This document shows, in pieces, positions 36,800-45,329 of a stretch of DNA of 64,000 nt. The notes below the pieces were generated by a model, which saw only the letters and a program-made list of their open reading frames with translations, was not told the DNA's origin and did not search any database. Made by a program: the position numbers and the translations under genes. Location of the stretch: assembly GCF_026967805.1 (NCBI RefSeq), contig NZ_JAPVBG010000002.1:1252238-1316237 (forward strand). Reading direction: 5' to 3'. Every line of letters begins with the position of its first letter. The first letter of the stretch is position 1. The DNA is from Blastococcus sp. VKM Ac-2987 (GTDB lineage Bacteria > Actinomycetota > Actinomycetes > Mycobacteriales > Geodermatophilaceae).

Positions 36800-38193
36800 G
36801 CCCCGCGGACGGCAGTCAGGAGTCGCGGAGCCCGTTGCCCGCCGTCCCGGGGGACGAGCCGCCGGCGGGTGGACCGCCCGGTGCGCTCACCGGAGTCCGG
36901 GTCCTGGACTTCACGTGGAGCGTGCTCGGGCCCACCGTGACGCGTGCCCTCACTTCCTTCGGTGCCGAGGTCATCAAGGTGGAGTGGCCCAAGCGGGCTG
37001 ATCCGATGCGGACGACGATGTACCGCGCCGGGGAGGAGCGGAAGGGGCTGGACAACGGTCCGTTCTTCCACAACCTCAACACCGGGAAGCGGAGCCTCAC
37101 CCTCGACGTCCGGTCGTCTCGGGGCATGGAGATCATCCGGCGCCTCATCGGGGTCTCGGACGTCGTCATCGAGTCGTTCTCGTCGCAGGTCTTCCGGAGC
37201 TGGGGTCTGGACTACGACGAGCTCCGCCGGATCAATCCGCGGATCGTGTACGTCAGCGCATCCGGCTTCGGGCACTCCGGCCCCTACGAGACCTATGACA
37301 CGTGGGGTCCGACCGCGCAGGCCTTCAACGGCCTCACCTCCGTCTCAGGTCTCCCCGGCCACCCGCCGGCGGGGTGGGGATGGTCCTACATGGACGTGGC
37401 AGGAGGAGCGATGGCCACGGTGGCGACGCTCGCGGCGATCCACCACCAGGTGGCGACCGGGGAAGGGCAGTACGTCGACGTGTCACAGGTCGAGGCCGGT
37501 CTCTCGCTGACCGGTCCGAGCGTCCTCGACGAGAACGCCGGCAGGGAGCGACGTGGCGGGGAGACGTCGCCCCCGGGCAACCGTGCGGCCACCGGCGGGT
37601 CGACACCCGTGTACGGCTACCGGGGCGAGTGGGGGGCTCCCTACGGCGCCTATCCGACTCTCGGCGGTGGGCACAACGACTACTGCGTCATCTGCGTCCT
37701 CACCGACGCCGAGTGGGTGGCACTGCGGGAGGAGATGGGCCGGCCGGCCTGGGCCCTCGATCCGTCGCTGGACACCGCGGACGGTCGGGTCGAGCAGCAG
37801 GACGCCCTCGACGAACGGATCGCGGCATGGACCGGTTCGCACGACAAGTACGAGTTGATGCGCACGCTGCAGGGAGCGGGGATCCGGTGCGGCGCCGTCC
37901 AGTCAGCTGAGGACCGCACCGAGCACGATCCCCAACTGGCTCACCGCGGCGTGTTCCCCGTCCTCGACCACCCGTCGCTCGGGGAACACCGGTTCGAAGC
38001 GACGCCCATCCGGATGTCGGAGACGGACCGGGTCACCCCGCCCTCGTGGCCGCTGCTCGGGCGGGACAACGAGTACGTGCTGCGGGATCTCCTCGGCATG
38101 AGCGAGGAGGAGGTCCGCGAGCTCGATCGCGACGGCCTGACCTGGCCTGCGGATCTGCCCCGGGACGTCACCGTCTCGAGGTCCCTGTGGTGA
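36796..38193 (+). CDS. Class III (CaiB/BaiF) CoA-transferase, catalytic subunit
   Basis: A 465-aa family III CoA-transferase. After a ~30-residue disordered N-terminus come LTGVRVLDFTWSVLGPTVTRALTSFGAEVIKVEWP, FFHNLNTGKRSLTLDVRS and SASGFGHSGPY. The catalytic Asp is Asp200 in WGWSYMDVAGG, followed by HHQVATGEGQYVDVSQ. It transfers CoA from a donor thioester to a carboxylic acid. Start TTG 36796 overlaps the TctC stop, and the stop overlaps a second, shorter CoA-transferase gene, suggesting a hetero-oligomer. Confidence 0.9.
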   Translation: MSPADGSQESRSPLPAVPGDEPPAGGPPGALTGVRVLDFTWSVLGPTVTRALTSFGAEVIKVEWPKRADPMRTTMYRAGEERKGLDNGPFFHNLNTGKRSLTLDVRSSRGMEIIRRLIGVSDVVIESFSSQVFRSWGLDYDELRRINPRIVYVSASGFGHSGPYETYDTWGPTAQAFNGLTSVSGLPGHPPAGWGWSYMDVAGGAMATVATLAAIHHQVATGEGQYVDVSQVEAGLSLTGPSVLDENAGRERRGGETSPPGNRAATGGSTPVYGYRGEWGAPYGAYPTLGGGHNDYCVICVLTDAEWVALREEMGRPAWALDPSLDTADGRVEQQDALDERIAAWTGSHDKYELMRTLQGAGIRCGAVQSAEDRTEHDPQLAHRGVFPVLDHPSLGEHRFEATPIRMSETDRVTPPSWPLLGRDNEYVLRDLLGMSEEEVRELDRDGLTWPADLPRDVTVSRSLW

Positions 38194-39404
38194 GCGCTCC
38201 GGGCCCGCTGGCGGGCGTGCGGGTGGTGGAGATCGAGGACGACGGCGATCTGGTCGGATTCGGCGGCAAGCTCCTCGCCGATCTGGGGGCCGATGTCGTC
38301 AAGGTCGAGCCCCCCGGCGGCGTGGTGTCGCGCTCGATCCCGCCCTTCCGGGGCGGGGCAGCGGATCCCGACCGCTCCTTGCACTTCTGGTTCTACAACG
38401 GGTCCAAGCGGTCCGTGGTGCTGGACCCGGCCGCGGCCGCGACGCCCGGGCAGCTGCGGGAGCTGGTGGAGCAGGCGGACGTGGTCCTGGACGGGTCGAG
38501 CGCGCCGGTGCTGCACCGGCTGGGAGTCACTTCCCCCGATCCCGGGACGGAGTTCCCCGGGCTCGTGTACTGCCGGGTGTCGCCGTTCGGGGACACCGGG
38601 CCCTCGGCCGGCTACCGCTCCAGCGACCTCGTCCAGCTGGCGCTCGGTGGGATCATGGCGGTCTGCGGTTACGACGACGTGCCCGGCTCGCCGCCGATCG
38701 CCCCGGCGGGTGGGCAGAGCGCGCACCTCACGGGCATGGCCGTCGCCACGGGGGTCATCGCGGCTCTCGTCCACCGGCAGCGGACGGGTCGGGGCCAGGT
38801 CGTCGACATCGCCGCCCACGACGTGGTGTCGGTGTCCACCGAGATGTCCTTCGCCTACTGGGAGTACCAGCACGTCAACCCCAGACGGCAGACCGGCAGG
38901 CACGCCCGGCCGTACGACTCACCCCCCTGGAACCACCGGTGCCGCGATGGGAAGTACTTCTGCACCCTGCCGCTGTACCTCACCGACCAGCGGTTCGCGG
39001 CGATGGTGGCGTGGTTCGCGGAAGAGGGCATGGCGGAGGACCTGGCCGACCCCGGCTACGCATCCGACGAGGAACGGGCCGCCCGGATGGACCACGTCGT
39101 GGCGGTGATCTCCCGGTTCTGCGCGGCCCACGACTCCGCCTACCTGTTCGCCGAGGCGCAGAAGCGCAGGCTCCCGTGGGCACCGGTCAACGCGCCACGG
39201 GACCTGCTCGACGATCCACACCTCCGAAACAGGGACGCCTACAGCGTGGTGCGCCACGAGGACCTGGGTGAGTCCCTCACCTACCCCGGCGCGCCGTACA
39301 AGTTGAGCGCGACCCCGTGGCAGCCCCCGACACGGGCACCGCACCTGGGGGAGCACACCGGGCAGGTCCTGCCCGGGTCCGCCGGCCGAGCAGGGGAGAG
39401 ATGA
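38190..39404 (+). CDS. Class III CoA-transferase subunit lacking catalytic Asp
   Basis: A 404-aa CaiB/BaiF-family protein, coupled to the previous one (GTGA). The fold markers are present: LAGVRVVEIEDDGDLVGFGGKLLADLGADVVKVEPP, WFYNGSKRSVVLD, RVSPFGDTGPSAGY and HRQRTGRGQVVDIAAH. But the position of the catalytic Asp reads GGQSAHLTGM (His179/Ala178), with no Asp nearby. It is therefore likely a non-catalytic or structural partner of the upstream subunit, as in heteromeric class III enzymes. Two Trp/His-rich motifs (SPPWNHRCRDGKYF) are intact. Confidence 0.87.
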   Translation: MSAPGPLAGVRVVEIEDDGDLVGFGGKLLADLGADVVKVEPPGGVVSRSIPPFRGGAADPDRSLHFWFYNGSKRSVVLDPAAAATPGQLRELVEQADVVLDGSSAPVLHRLGVTSPDPGTEFPGLVYCRVSPFGDTGPSAGYRSSDLVQLALGGIMAVCGYDDVPGSPPIAPAGGQSAHLTGMAVATGVIAALVHRQRTGRGQVVDIAAHDVVSVSTEMSFAYWEYQHVNPRRQTGRHARPYDSPPWNHRCRDGKYFCTLPLYLTDQRFAAMVAWFAEEGMAEDLADPGYASDEERAARMDHVVAVISRFCAAHDSAYLFAEAQKRRLPWAPVNAPRDLLDDPHLRNRDAYSVVRHEDLGESLTYPGAPYKLSATPWQPPTRAPHLGEHTGQVLPGSAGRAGER

Positions 39405-39811
39405 TGGATGCCGCTGCCGCGTACTGGTGGGAGGCGATCAGGGAGAAGCGGCTCCTGGTCCAGCGGTGCACGAGTTGCAGCCTCGTCCAGCACCCGCCCG
39501 GACCCTGGTGTCGCCGATGCCGGAGCGCGACGACGCTGGAGTGGACACCGCACCCGGGAACGGGCCGCATCGTCTCCTTCACCGAGGTCTTCCGCACCAC
39601 GTATCCCGAGTTCCAGTCGGAGCTGCCCTACTGGATCGTCATGATCGAGCTGGCGCCGGGGGCGGTCATGGTGTCGAACCTCGTCCGGGCCGACGGCGAG
39701 GCCGGGAACCGCGCTCCCCGCATCGGAGACGCGGTCGAGCTCGCCTACCGGGAGCGTGGCGGGACCACGGTGCCCGTCTTCGCCCTGGCCGAGCAGGAGC
39801 CGGCCCGGTGA
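39401..39811 (+). CDS. DUF35 OB-fold/zinc-ribbon partner protein, copy 2
   Basis: A 136-aa DUF35 protein. An N-terminal helix (AAAYWWEAIREKRLLVQRC) leads into the zinc ribbon CTSCSLVQHPPGPWCRRC (residues about 24-41) and an OB-fold (TGRIVSFTEVFRTTYPEF, PYWIVMIELAPGAVMVSNLVRADG). It overlaps the CoA-transferase and the second thiolase gene. This is the longer, complete form with the helical hairpin, unlike copy 1, which lacks the first ~15 residues. The start is ATG 39401 or 39404. Confidence 0.9.
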   Translation: MMDAAAAYWWEAIREKRLLVQRCTSCSLVQHPPGPWCRRCRSATTLEWTPHPGTGRIVSFTEVFRTTYPEFQSELPYWIVMIELAPGAVMVSNLVRADGEAGNRAPRIGDAVELAYRERGGTTVPVFALAEQEPAR

Positions 39812-40962
39812 GCACCCGCGAGGCGGCGGTCATCGGGATCGCGGAGAGCGAGGTCGGTCGACTACCAGGGGTCACGACGCTCGACCTGACCGCTCAGGTG
39901 GCGTCCGCGGCGGTGGCCGACGCCGGGCTGGATCTGGGCGACCTCGACGGCCTCATCACCACGGTCCCGATCGTCGGCGGGTTCCCCCGGCATGCGGTCG
40001 CCGTCGCCGAGTACCTCGGGATAGCGGAGCAGATGCGCCACTGCCAGAGCGTGTCCCTGGGTGGTGCGTCGGCGCTCGCCGGGCTGGTCGATGCGTTCCG
40101 GCTGGTCCGCACCGGAGCCTGCCGTGCGGTCATGGTCCTGGCCGCTGACACCCCACGTTCCGGCCAGGACCGGTCTGCCTCGGTCTCCGCCTTCTCCGCG
40201 ATGAGGCACGCGGCGTGGGAGCAGCCCTTCGGCATGCTGAACGCCTCGGCGTACGCATTGCTCGCGCAGGCGTACCTGCACCGATTCGGGCTCGACCCCG
40301 ACGCGCTCGCAGCCATTCCCGTCTCGATGCGTGAGCACGCCGTCGGCAACCCGCGGGCGTCCTACCGGGATCCGCTGTCCACGTCGGACGTCACCGCCTC
40401 CCGGTTGGTGTCCAGCCCGCTGCACCTCCTGGAGTGCAGCCCCATCTCGGACGGCGCCGCGGCGTTGATCATCGGGCGTGCCGGCTCCGGTTCCGCGGCG
40501 GGGAGGAACGTCGGGTTGCTGAGTGGCGCCCAGGGCTACGTCTACGACCACGTGGCCTACGCCGGGGACCTGTCGAGGACCGGCTGCCGCCTGTCGTCCC
40601 GACGTGCGATGGAGGAGGCGGCCGTCGGTGTCGACGACGTCGACGTCGCACTCCTGTACGACAGCTACTCCATCACCCTCGCTCTCGAACTCGAGGAGAT
40701 CGGCATCTGTCCGCCCGGCCAGGCCCCGGACTTCGTCGCCTCCGGCGGGATCTCGCTCCAGGGACCCATGCCCACGAACACGCACGGAGGACTGCTGTCC
40801 CACGCTCACTGCGGCTATGCCGCGGGCATCCACCACATCACCGAAGCCGTCCGTCAACTGACCGGCGAGGCGGCCAACCAGGTGGCAGGGGCCAGGATCG
40901 CGCTGCTGCACGCAGAGGGCGGAATCCTGTCCGCGAACTGCACCGCCGTGCTTGCCGGCTAG
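39808..40962 (+). CDS. Thiolase-fold protein lacking nucleophilic Cys (Ltp2-like), copy 2
   Basis: A 384-aa homologue of the protein at 30943. The nucleophile motif reads SVSLGGASAL (residues 81-90), again without Cys. Retained are REHAVGNPRASYRDPLS, SPISDGAAALIIG, LYDSYSITLALELEEIGI (Tyr284), NTHGGLLSHAHCGYAAGIHH and [10 protein letters not shown]. Most likely a retro-aldolase-type or other non-thiolytic enzyme acting with the DUF35 protein it overlaps (GTGA). Its last 125 bases are overlapped on the other strand by the M23 peptidase gene. Confidence 0.88.
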   Translation: MSTREAAVIGIAESEVGRLPGVTTLDLTAQVASAAVADAGLDLGDLDGLITTVPIVGGFPRHAVAVAEYLGIAEQMRHCQSVSLGGASALAGLVDAFRLVRTGACRAVMVLAADTPRSGQDRSASVSAFSAMRHAAWEQPFGMLNASAYALLAQAYLHRFGLDPDALAAIPVSMREHAVGNPRASYRDPLSTSDVTASRLVSSPLHLLECSPISDGAAALIIGRAGSGSAAGRNVGLLSGAQGYVYDHVAYAGDLSRTGCRLSSRRAMEEAAVGVDDVDVALLYDSYSITLALELEEIGICPPGQAPDFVASGGISLQGPMPTNTHGGLLSHAHCGYAAGIHHITEAVRQLTGEAANQVAGARIALLHAEGGILSANCTAVLAG

Positions 40963-41569
40963 CCGTACCGCCCGCGAGCCGGGATACGGCCGGCACCGCT
41001 GCGTCGGAGCGCCGCGGTGCTGGCGGGACCTGCACCGGGGCCACGCGCCCGGCCCGGCCGAACGGCAGCAGGCGGATCCGAGGGGGCGCCAGCAGCGCCA
41101 GCGGGTCCAGGTAGTCCCCGCCCCGGCGCAGCCCCCAGTGCAGGCAGGCGGCGGCCGGGCAGCCGGGGTGCCCGGCCGCCAGCACCCCGATCGGCGAGCC
41201 GCGGGTCACCCGCGCACCCGCGCCGACCGAGCGCTCGACCGGCTCGTACGTCGTCCGCAGGCCGTCGGCGTGGTCGATGCTGACCACCGGCCGCCCGGCC
41301 ACCATCCCGGCGAACACGACGACGCCGTCGCCCGCCGCCAGCACCGGGGAGCCGGGAGCGCCGACGAGGTCGACGCCCCGGTGGCCGGGCCCGTACCGGT
41401 GCGGCGGCGGCTCGAACGGCCGGCCCACGGCGGGCTCGCCGGGCAGCGGCGCGACCCAGGCGGAGCTGCTCCCCGAGGCGGCCGGCGGCGCCGGCCCGGC
41501 GGCCGCGCCGACCGGGGCCAGCACGGCGACGGCGACCAGCGCGAGCACGACCGCGACCCCGGACCTCAT
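40838..41569 (-). CDS. M23-family peptidase-like secreted protein
   Basis: A 243-aa protein with signal peptide ([25 protein letters not shown]) and LytM-like domain. HRGVD supplies the HxxxD metal ligands, followed by [18 protein letters not shown]. The second motif is [16 protein letters not shown], where the first His of the usual HxH is Cys, a variant common in actinobacterial homologues. It flanks rpsB divergently, as in mycobacteria. The final ~42 residues ([15 protein letters not shown]...) are antisense to the island thiolase and look like read-through of a lost native stop. Confidence 0.85.
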   Translation of the reverse strand: MRSGVAVVLALVAVAVLAPVGAAAGPAPPAASGSSSAWVAPLPGEPAVGRPFEPPPHRYGPGHRGVDLVGAPGSPVLAAGDGVVVFAGMVAGRPVVSIDHADGLRTTYEPVERSVGAGARVTRGSPIGVLAAGHPGCPAAACLHWGLRRGGDYLDPLALLAPPRIRLLPFGRAGRVAPVQVPPAPRRSDAAVPAVSRLAGGTASRQARRCSSRTGFRPLRAAARSWPLPPGWPPRRSVDGRLR

Positions 41570-41864
41570 GCGCCGACCCTGCGCGAGCGGACCGCCCGGG
41601 ACGAGGCCGCGACCGGAGCTGTGGACGGGCCCGGGAACTGGGGAAAAGCCCCGTCGGGCGTCGCGTATGCTGTCCGGTGCGGCCCGTCCGACGGGTCGAC
41701 TTCGCGCGTCCTTCTCCCGCCGATCGGCGGGGCAGTCGCCACCTCGGTCCCGGCCCAGCCGGGGGAGTGGTGCCGCAGGACGCCAGGGCGGGCGCCAACC
41801 GGGGCCCGCGACAACCGGAATCAGCGCGGCCCACGGCCGCGCGCAGACGCAGAGAGGCTGCGAT
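41570..41864 (+). promoter_or_regulatory. rpsB promoter region and leader
   Basis: TATGCT at 41666-41671 (context TCGCGTATGCTGTCC) is a good -10 candidate, giving an rpsB leader of about 190 bases. CCCGT-CCG-ACGGG (41683-41695) can form a small hairpin just after the start point. No gene in this interval. Confidence 0.4.
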
Positions 41865-42821
41865 ATGGCAGTCGTCAGCATGAAGCAGCTGCTCGACAGC
41901 GGCGTGCACTTCGGGCACCAGACCCGTCGCTGGAACCCGAAGATGAAGCGCTTCATCTTCACCGAGCGCAACGGCATCTACATCATCGACCTGCAGCAGA
42001 CGCTCGGGTACATCGACAACGCCTACGAGTTCGTCAAGCAGACGGTCGCGCACGGCGGTTCGATCCTGTTCGTCGGCACCAAGCGCCAGGCGCAGGAGGT
42101 CGTCGCCGAGCAGGCCACGCGCGTGGGCATGCCCTACGTCAACCAGCGCTGGCTCGGCGGCATGCTCACCAACTTCCAGACCGTCTTCAAGCGGCTGGAG
42201 CGGCTCAAGGAGCTCGAGGACCAGGAGCAGACCGGCGTGCTGGTCAGCCTCTCCAAGAAGGAGCAGCTGGTCCTCAGCCGCGAGAAGGCCAAGCTCGAGC
42301 GCAGCCTCGGCGGTATCCGCGACATGAAGAAGGTGCCCAGCGCCATCTGGATCGTGGACACCAAGAAGGAGCACATCGCCGTCGGCGAGGCGCGGAAGCT
42401 CAAGATCCCCGTGGTCGCGATCCTGGACACCAACTGCGACCCCGACGAGGTCGACTACAAGATCCCGGGCAACGACGACGCGATCCGCAGCATCGCCGTG
42501 CTGACCCGGGTCATCGCCGACGCCGTCGCCGAGGGGCTCATGGCCCGGTCGGCCGCGCAGGCCAACGCCGGCCGCGAGGACGGCGGCGAGCCGGCCGTGG
42601 CCGCCGGCGAGCCCCTGGCCGACTGGGAGCGCGAGCTCCTGACCGGCGGCACCGCCGACGAGCAGGCCGCCGCCACCCCGGCCGAGGCCCCCGCCCCGGC
42701 CGCCGAGGCCACCCCGCTGCCCGAGACCCCGGCCCAGCCCGCCGAGGTCACCGTCGGCGAGGTCGCGCCGGTCGAGGACGTCCCCGCCACCACCGGTGGC
42801 AAGGAGACCAACGTCGTCTGA
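41865..42821 (+). CDS. rpsB: 30S ribosomal protein S2
   Basis: 318 aa; binds S1/30S platform. The conserved start is [45 protein letters not shown], then [14 protein letters not shown] and [28 protein letters not shown]. About 70 extra C-terminal residues are acidic and Ala/Pro-rich, an actinobacterial extension. ATG 41865 after AGAGAGG. Followed by tsf. Confidence 0.98.
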   Translation: MAVVSMKQLLDSGVHFGHQTRRWNPKMKRFIFTERNGIYIIDLQQTLGYIDNAYEFVKQTVAHGGSILFVGTKRQAQEVVAEQATRVGMPYVNQRWLGGMLTNFQTVFKRLERLKELEDQEQTGVLVSLSKKEQLVLSREKAKLERSLGGIRDMKKVPSAIWIVDTKKEHIAVGEARKLKIPVVAILDTNCDPDEVDYKIPGNDDAIRSIAVLTRVIADAVAEGLMARSAAQANAGREDGGEPAVAAGEPLADWERELLTGGTADEQAAATPAEAPAPAAEATPLPETPAQPAEVTVGEVAPVEDVPATTGGKETNVV

Positions 42822-42827
42822 CGGTCC

Positions 42828-42865
42828 GGCGCCGTCCTCCCGCTGACCCGCGGGGGGACGGCGCC
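42828..42865 (+). terminator. rpsB-tsf intercistronic hairpin
   Basis: A 16-base stem (42828-42843 with 42850-42865, one G-U pair) and 6-base loop, seven bases after the rpsB stop. Without a T tract it is probably a partial attenuator or stabilising structure that adjusts the ratio of S2 to EF-Ts. Confidence 0.55.
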
Positions 42866-42914
42866 GCCGCGCGGCCGTTCCACAGCACGCACCACCCGAC
42901 CAGAGGGAAGAGAC

Positions 42915-43730
42915 ATGCCTGCCTTCACCGCAGCCGACGTCAAGCGTCTCCGCGACGCCACCGGCGCCGGCATGATGGACGCCAAGAAGGCCCTGACCGA
43001 GGCCGACGGCGAGTACGACAAGGCCATCGAGCTGCTCCGGGTCAAGGGCGCCAAGGACGTCGGCAAGCGCCTGGAGCGCTCGACGACCAACGGCATCGTC
43101 GTCAGCAGGGACGGCGCACTGCTCGAGCTCGACTGCGAGACCGACTTCGTCGCCAAGAACGCCGACTTCGTCGCCCTCGCCGAGCGGCTGCTCGCGATCG
43201 GCCTGGAGAACAAGCCGGCCGACGCCGCGGCGCTGCTGGCCACCGAGGTCGACGGCCAGACCGTCGAGAAGCTGGTCGAGGGCGAGTCCGCCCGCATCGG
43301 CGAGAAGCTCGTCCTGTCGCGTTTCGTCGCCTTCGACGGCGCCACCGCCGTCTACCTGCACAAGCGGGCCACCGACCTGCCCCCGGCCATCGGCGTCGCG
43401 GTGCAGTACTCCGGCGGCTCCGAGGAGGCGGCGCGCAGCCTGGCGATGCACATCGCCGCCGCGCGCCCGCGCTACCTCACCCGCGACGAGGTCCCGGCCG
43501 AGGCGGTCGAGACCGAGCGCCGCGTGGCCGAGCAGACCGCGAAGGAGGAGGGCAAGCCCGAGCAGGCGATCACCAAGATCGTCGAGGGTCGGGTGAACGC
43601 CTACTACAAGGACTTCGTCCTGCTCGAGCAGCCGTCGATCACCGAGCCCAAGCGCACGGTCAAGCAGATCGTCGACGAGGCGGGTCTGACCGTCGAGCGC
43701 TTCGCGCGCTTCGAGGTCGGCCAGGCCTGA
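42915..43730 (+). CDS. tsf: Elongation factor Ts
   Basis: Nucleotide-exchange factor for EF-Tu, 271 aa. The N-terminal UBA domain is [42 protein letters not shown]. Core signatures are [20 protein letters not shown] and [20 protein letters not shown], with the tail [19 protein letters not shown] 42915 with AGAGGGAAGAG. Confidence 0.98.
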   Translation: MPAFTAADVKRLRDATGAGMMDAKKALTEADGEYDKAIELLRVKGAKDVGKRLERSTTNGIVVSRDGALLELDCETDFVAKNADFVALAERLLAIGLENKPADAAALLATEVDGQTVEKLVEGESARIGEKLVLSRFVAFDGATAVYLHKRATDLPPAIGVAVQYSGGSEEAARSLAMHIAAARPRYLTRDEVPAEAVETERRVAEQTAKEEGKPEQAITKIVEGRVNAYYKDFVLLEQPSITEPKRTVKQIVDEAGLTVERFARFEVGQA

Positions 43731-43748
43731 GCCGCACCCGGTACCGAT

Positions 43749-43784
43749 GACCGGCCCCGTTCCCCTCGTGGGACGGGGCCGGTC
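43749..43784 (+). terminator. Terminator after tsf
   Basis: GACCGGCCCCGTTCCC pairs with GGGACGGGGCCGGTC with one bulged T and a 5-base loop, followed by GTCTGTCC. It separates rpsB-tsf from pyrH. Confidence 0.65.
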
Positions 43785-43896
43785 GTCTGTCCGGTGCCCG
43801 ACCGCGGTCCGCCGCCCGGCAGGAGCCGGGCACCGGGATGCGGCAGGATCACACTCCACCGAAAGCCCCCACCGACACCGAGCCAGGGATGATTCG

Positions 43897-44667
43897 TTGA
43901 CCGACACCACCGCGCCGCTCTCCGCCCCCACCGCCTTCCAGCCGGCCGACGGCAGCGGCTACCAGCGCGTGCTGCTCAAGCTCTCCGGTGAGTCCTTCGG
44001 CGGCGGCAAGGTCGGTGTCGACGCCGACGTCGTCCGGGCCATCGCCGAGCAGCTCGCCGAGGTCGTCGCGCGCGGCACGCAGGTCGCCGTCGTCATGGGC
44101 GGCGGCAACTTCTTCCGCGGCGCAGAGCTCTCCCAGGCCGGCATGGACCGCACCAAGGCCGACTACATGGGGATGCTCGGCACGGTCATGAACTGCCTCG
44201 CGCTGCAGGACTTCTGCGAGAAGGCGGGGCTGGAGACCCGGGTCCAGTCGGCCATCACCATGGGCCAGGTCGCCGAGCCCTACATCCCGCGCAAGGCCAT
44301 CCGGCACCTGGAGAAGGGCCGCCTGGTCATCTTCGGCGCCGGCGCCGGGATGCCCTACTTCTCCACCGACACCGTCGCCGCCCAGCGCGCCCTGGAGATC
44401 GAGTGCCAGGTGCTGCTCATGGGCAAGAACGGCGTCGACGGCGTCTACGACGACGACCCGCGCACCAACCCCGACGCGGTCATGTACGACGACCTGGACT
44501 ACGCCACCGTGCTGGCCAAGCAGCTCAAGGTGGCCGACGCGACGGCGATCAGCCTCTGCATGGACAACAAGATGCCGATCGTCGTGTTCGACCTGCTGCG
44601 CGACGGCAACATCGCCCGCGCTACCGCAGGTGAGAGGATCGGCACGCTGATCAGTCAGCCGGCCTGA
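43897..44667 (+). CDS. pyrH: Uridylate kinase
   Basis: Phosphorylates UMP to UDP for pyrimidine nucleotide supply; hexameric. 256 aa from TTG 43897, giving an N-terminus of the same kind as mycobacterial PyrH (disordered ~20 residues, then [16 protein letters not shown]). Other motifs are [56 protein letters not shown] and [27 protein letters not shown] lies upstream of the TTG. Followed by frr. Confidence 0.95.
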   Translation: MTDTTAPLSAPTAFQPADGSGYQRVLLKLSGESFGGGKVGVDADVVRAIAEQLAEVVARGTQVAVVMGGGNFFRGAELSQAGMDRTKADYMGMLGTVMNCLALQDFCEKAGLETRVQSAITMGQVAEPYIPRKAIRHLEKGRLVIFGAGAGMPYFSTDTVAAQRALEIECQVLLMGKNGVDGVYDDDPRTNPDAVMYDDLDYATVLAKQLKVADATAISLCMDNKMPIVVFDLLRDGNIARATAGERIGTLISQPA

Positions 44668-44750
44668 CCGGCCGGCCGCCGGCGCAACGACGAGGACGAC
44701 GGCCCGACGAGCTCCCCGGCCCGGGGAGCGGGCCGCAGGAGGGACACCCC

Positions 44751-45308
44751 GTGATCGACGACACCCTGCTCGACGCCGAGGACCGGATGGACAAGGCCCT
44801 CTCGGTGGCGCGCGAGGACCTGGGCTCGGTCCGCACCGGCCGGGCCGCCCCCTCGATGTTCAACAAGATCGTCGTGGACTACTACGGAGCCCTGACGCCC
44901 GTGCCGCAGATGGCCTCGATCACCGTGCCCGAGGCCCGCATGGCGGTCATCAAGCCCTACGACATGGGTCAGCTGGGTGCCATCGAGAAGGCCGTCCGGG
45001 ACAGCGACCTCGGCGTCAACCCGACCAACGACGGCCAGCTGCTGCGCGTGGTGTTCCCGCAGCTGACCGAGGAGCGCCGTCGCGACCTGGTGAAGATGGC
45101 GCGCTCCAAGGGTGAGGACGCCAAGGTCGCGATCCGCAACATCCGCCGGCGCGCCAAGGAGGAGCTCGACCGCATCGCCAAGGACGGCGAGGCGGGCGAG
45201 GACGACGTGCGCCGCGCGGAGAAGGAGCTCGACGACCTCACCGCCAAGCACACCCAGGGCATCGACGACGCGGTGAAGACCAAGGAGGGCGAGCTGCTCG
45301 AGGTCTGA
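44751..45308 (+). CDS. frr: Ribosome recycling factor
   Basis: 185 aa; splits post-termination ribosomes with EF-G. Recognised by [57 protein letters not shown] and [44 protein letters not shown]. Start GTG 44751 with a strong AGGAGGG. The pyrH-frr-cdsA order is conserved. Confidence 0.98.
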   Translation: MIDDTLLDAEDRMDKALSVAREDLGSVRTGRAAPSMFNKIVVDYYGALTPVPQMASITVPEARMAVIKPYDMGQLGAIEKAVRDSDLGVNPTNDGQLLRVVFPQLTEERRRDLVKMARSKGEDAKVAIRNIRRRAKEELDRIAKDGEAGEDDVRRAEKELDDLTAKHTQGIDDAVKTKEGELLEV

Positions 45309-45329
45309 CCTCGTCGCGGCCACACGCCC

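Noticed and set aside
30689..40962. Transposon or genomic-island mobility genes
   Set aside because: No transposase, integrase, tRNA or terminal repeats found at either edge, so the insertion mechanism is left open.
40959..43931. Minus-strand open frame of 990 codons
   Set aside because: Antisense to rpsB and tsf and out of frame with the M23 gene; low-complexity Gly/Asp/Leu product without motif.
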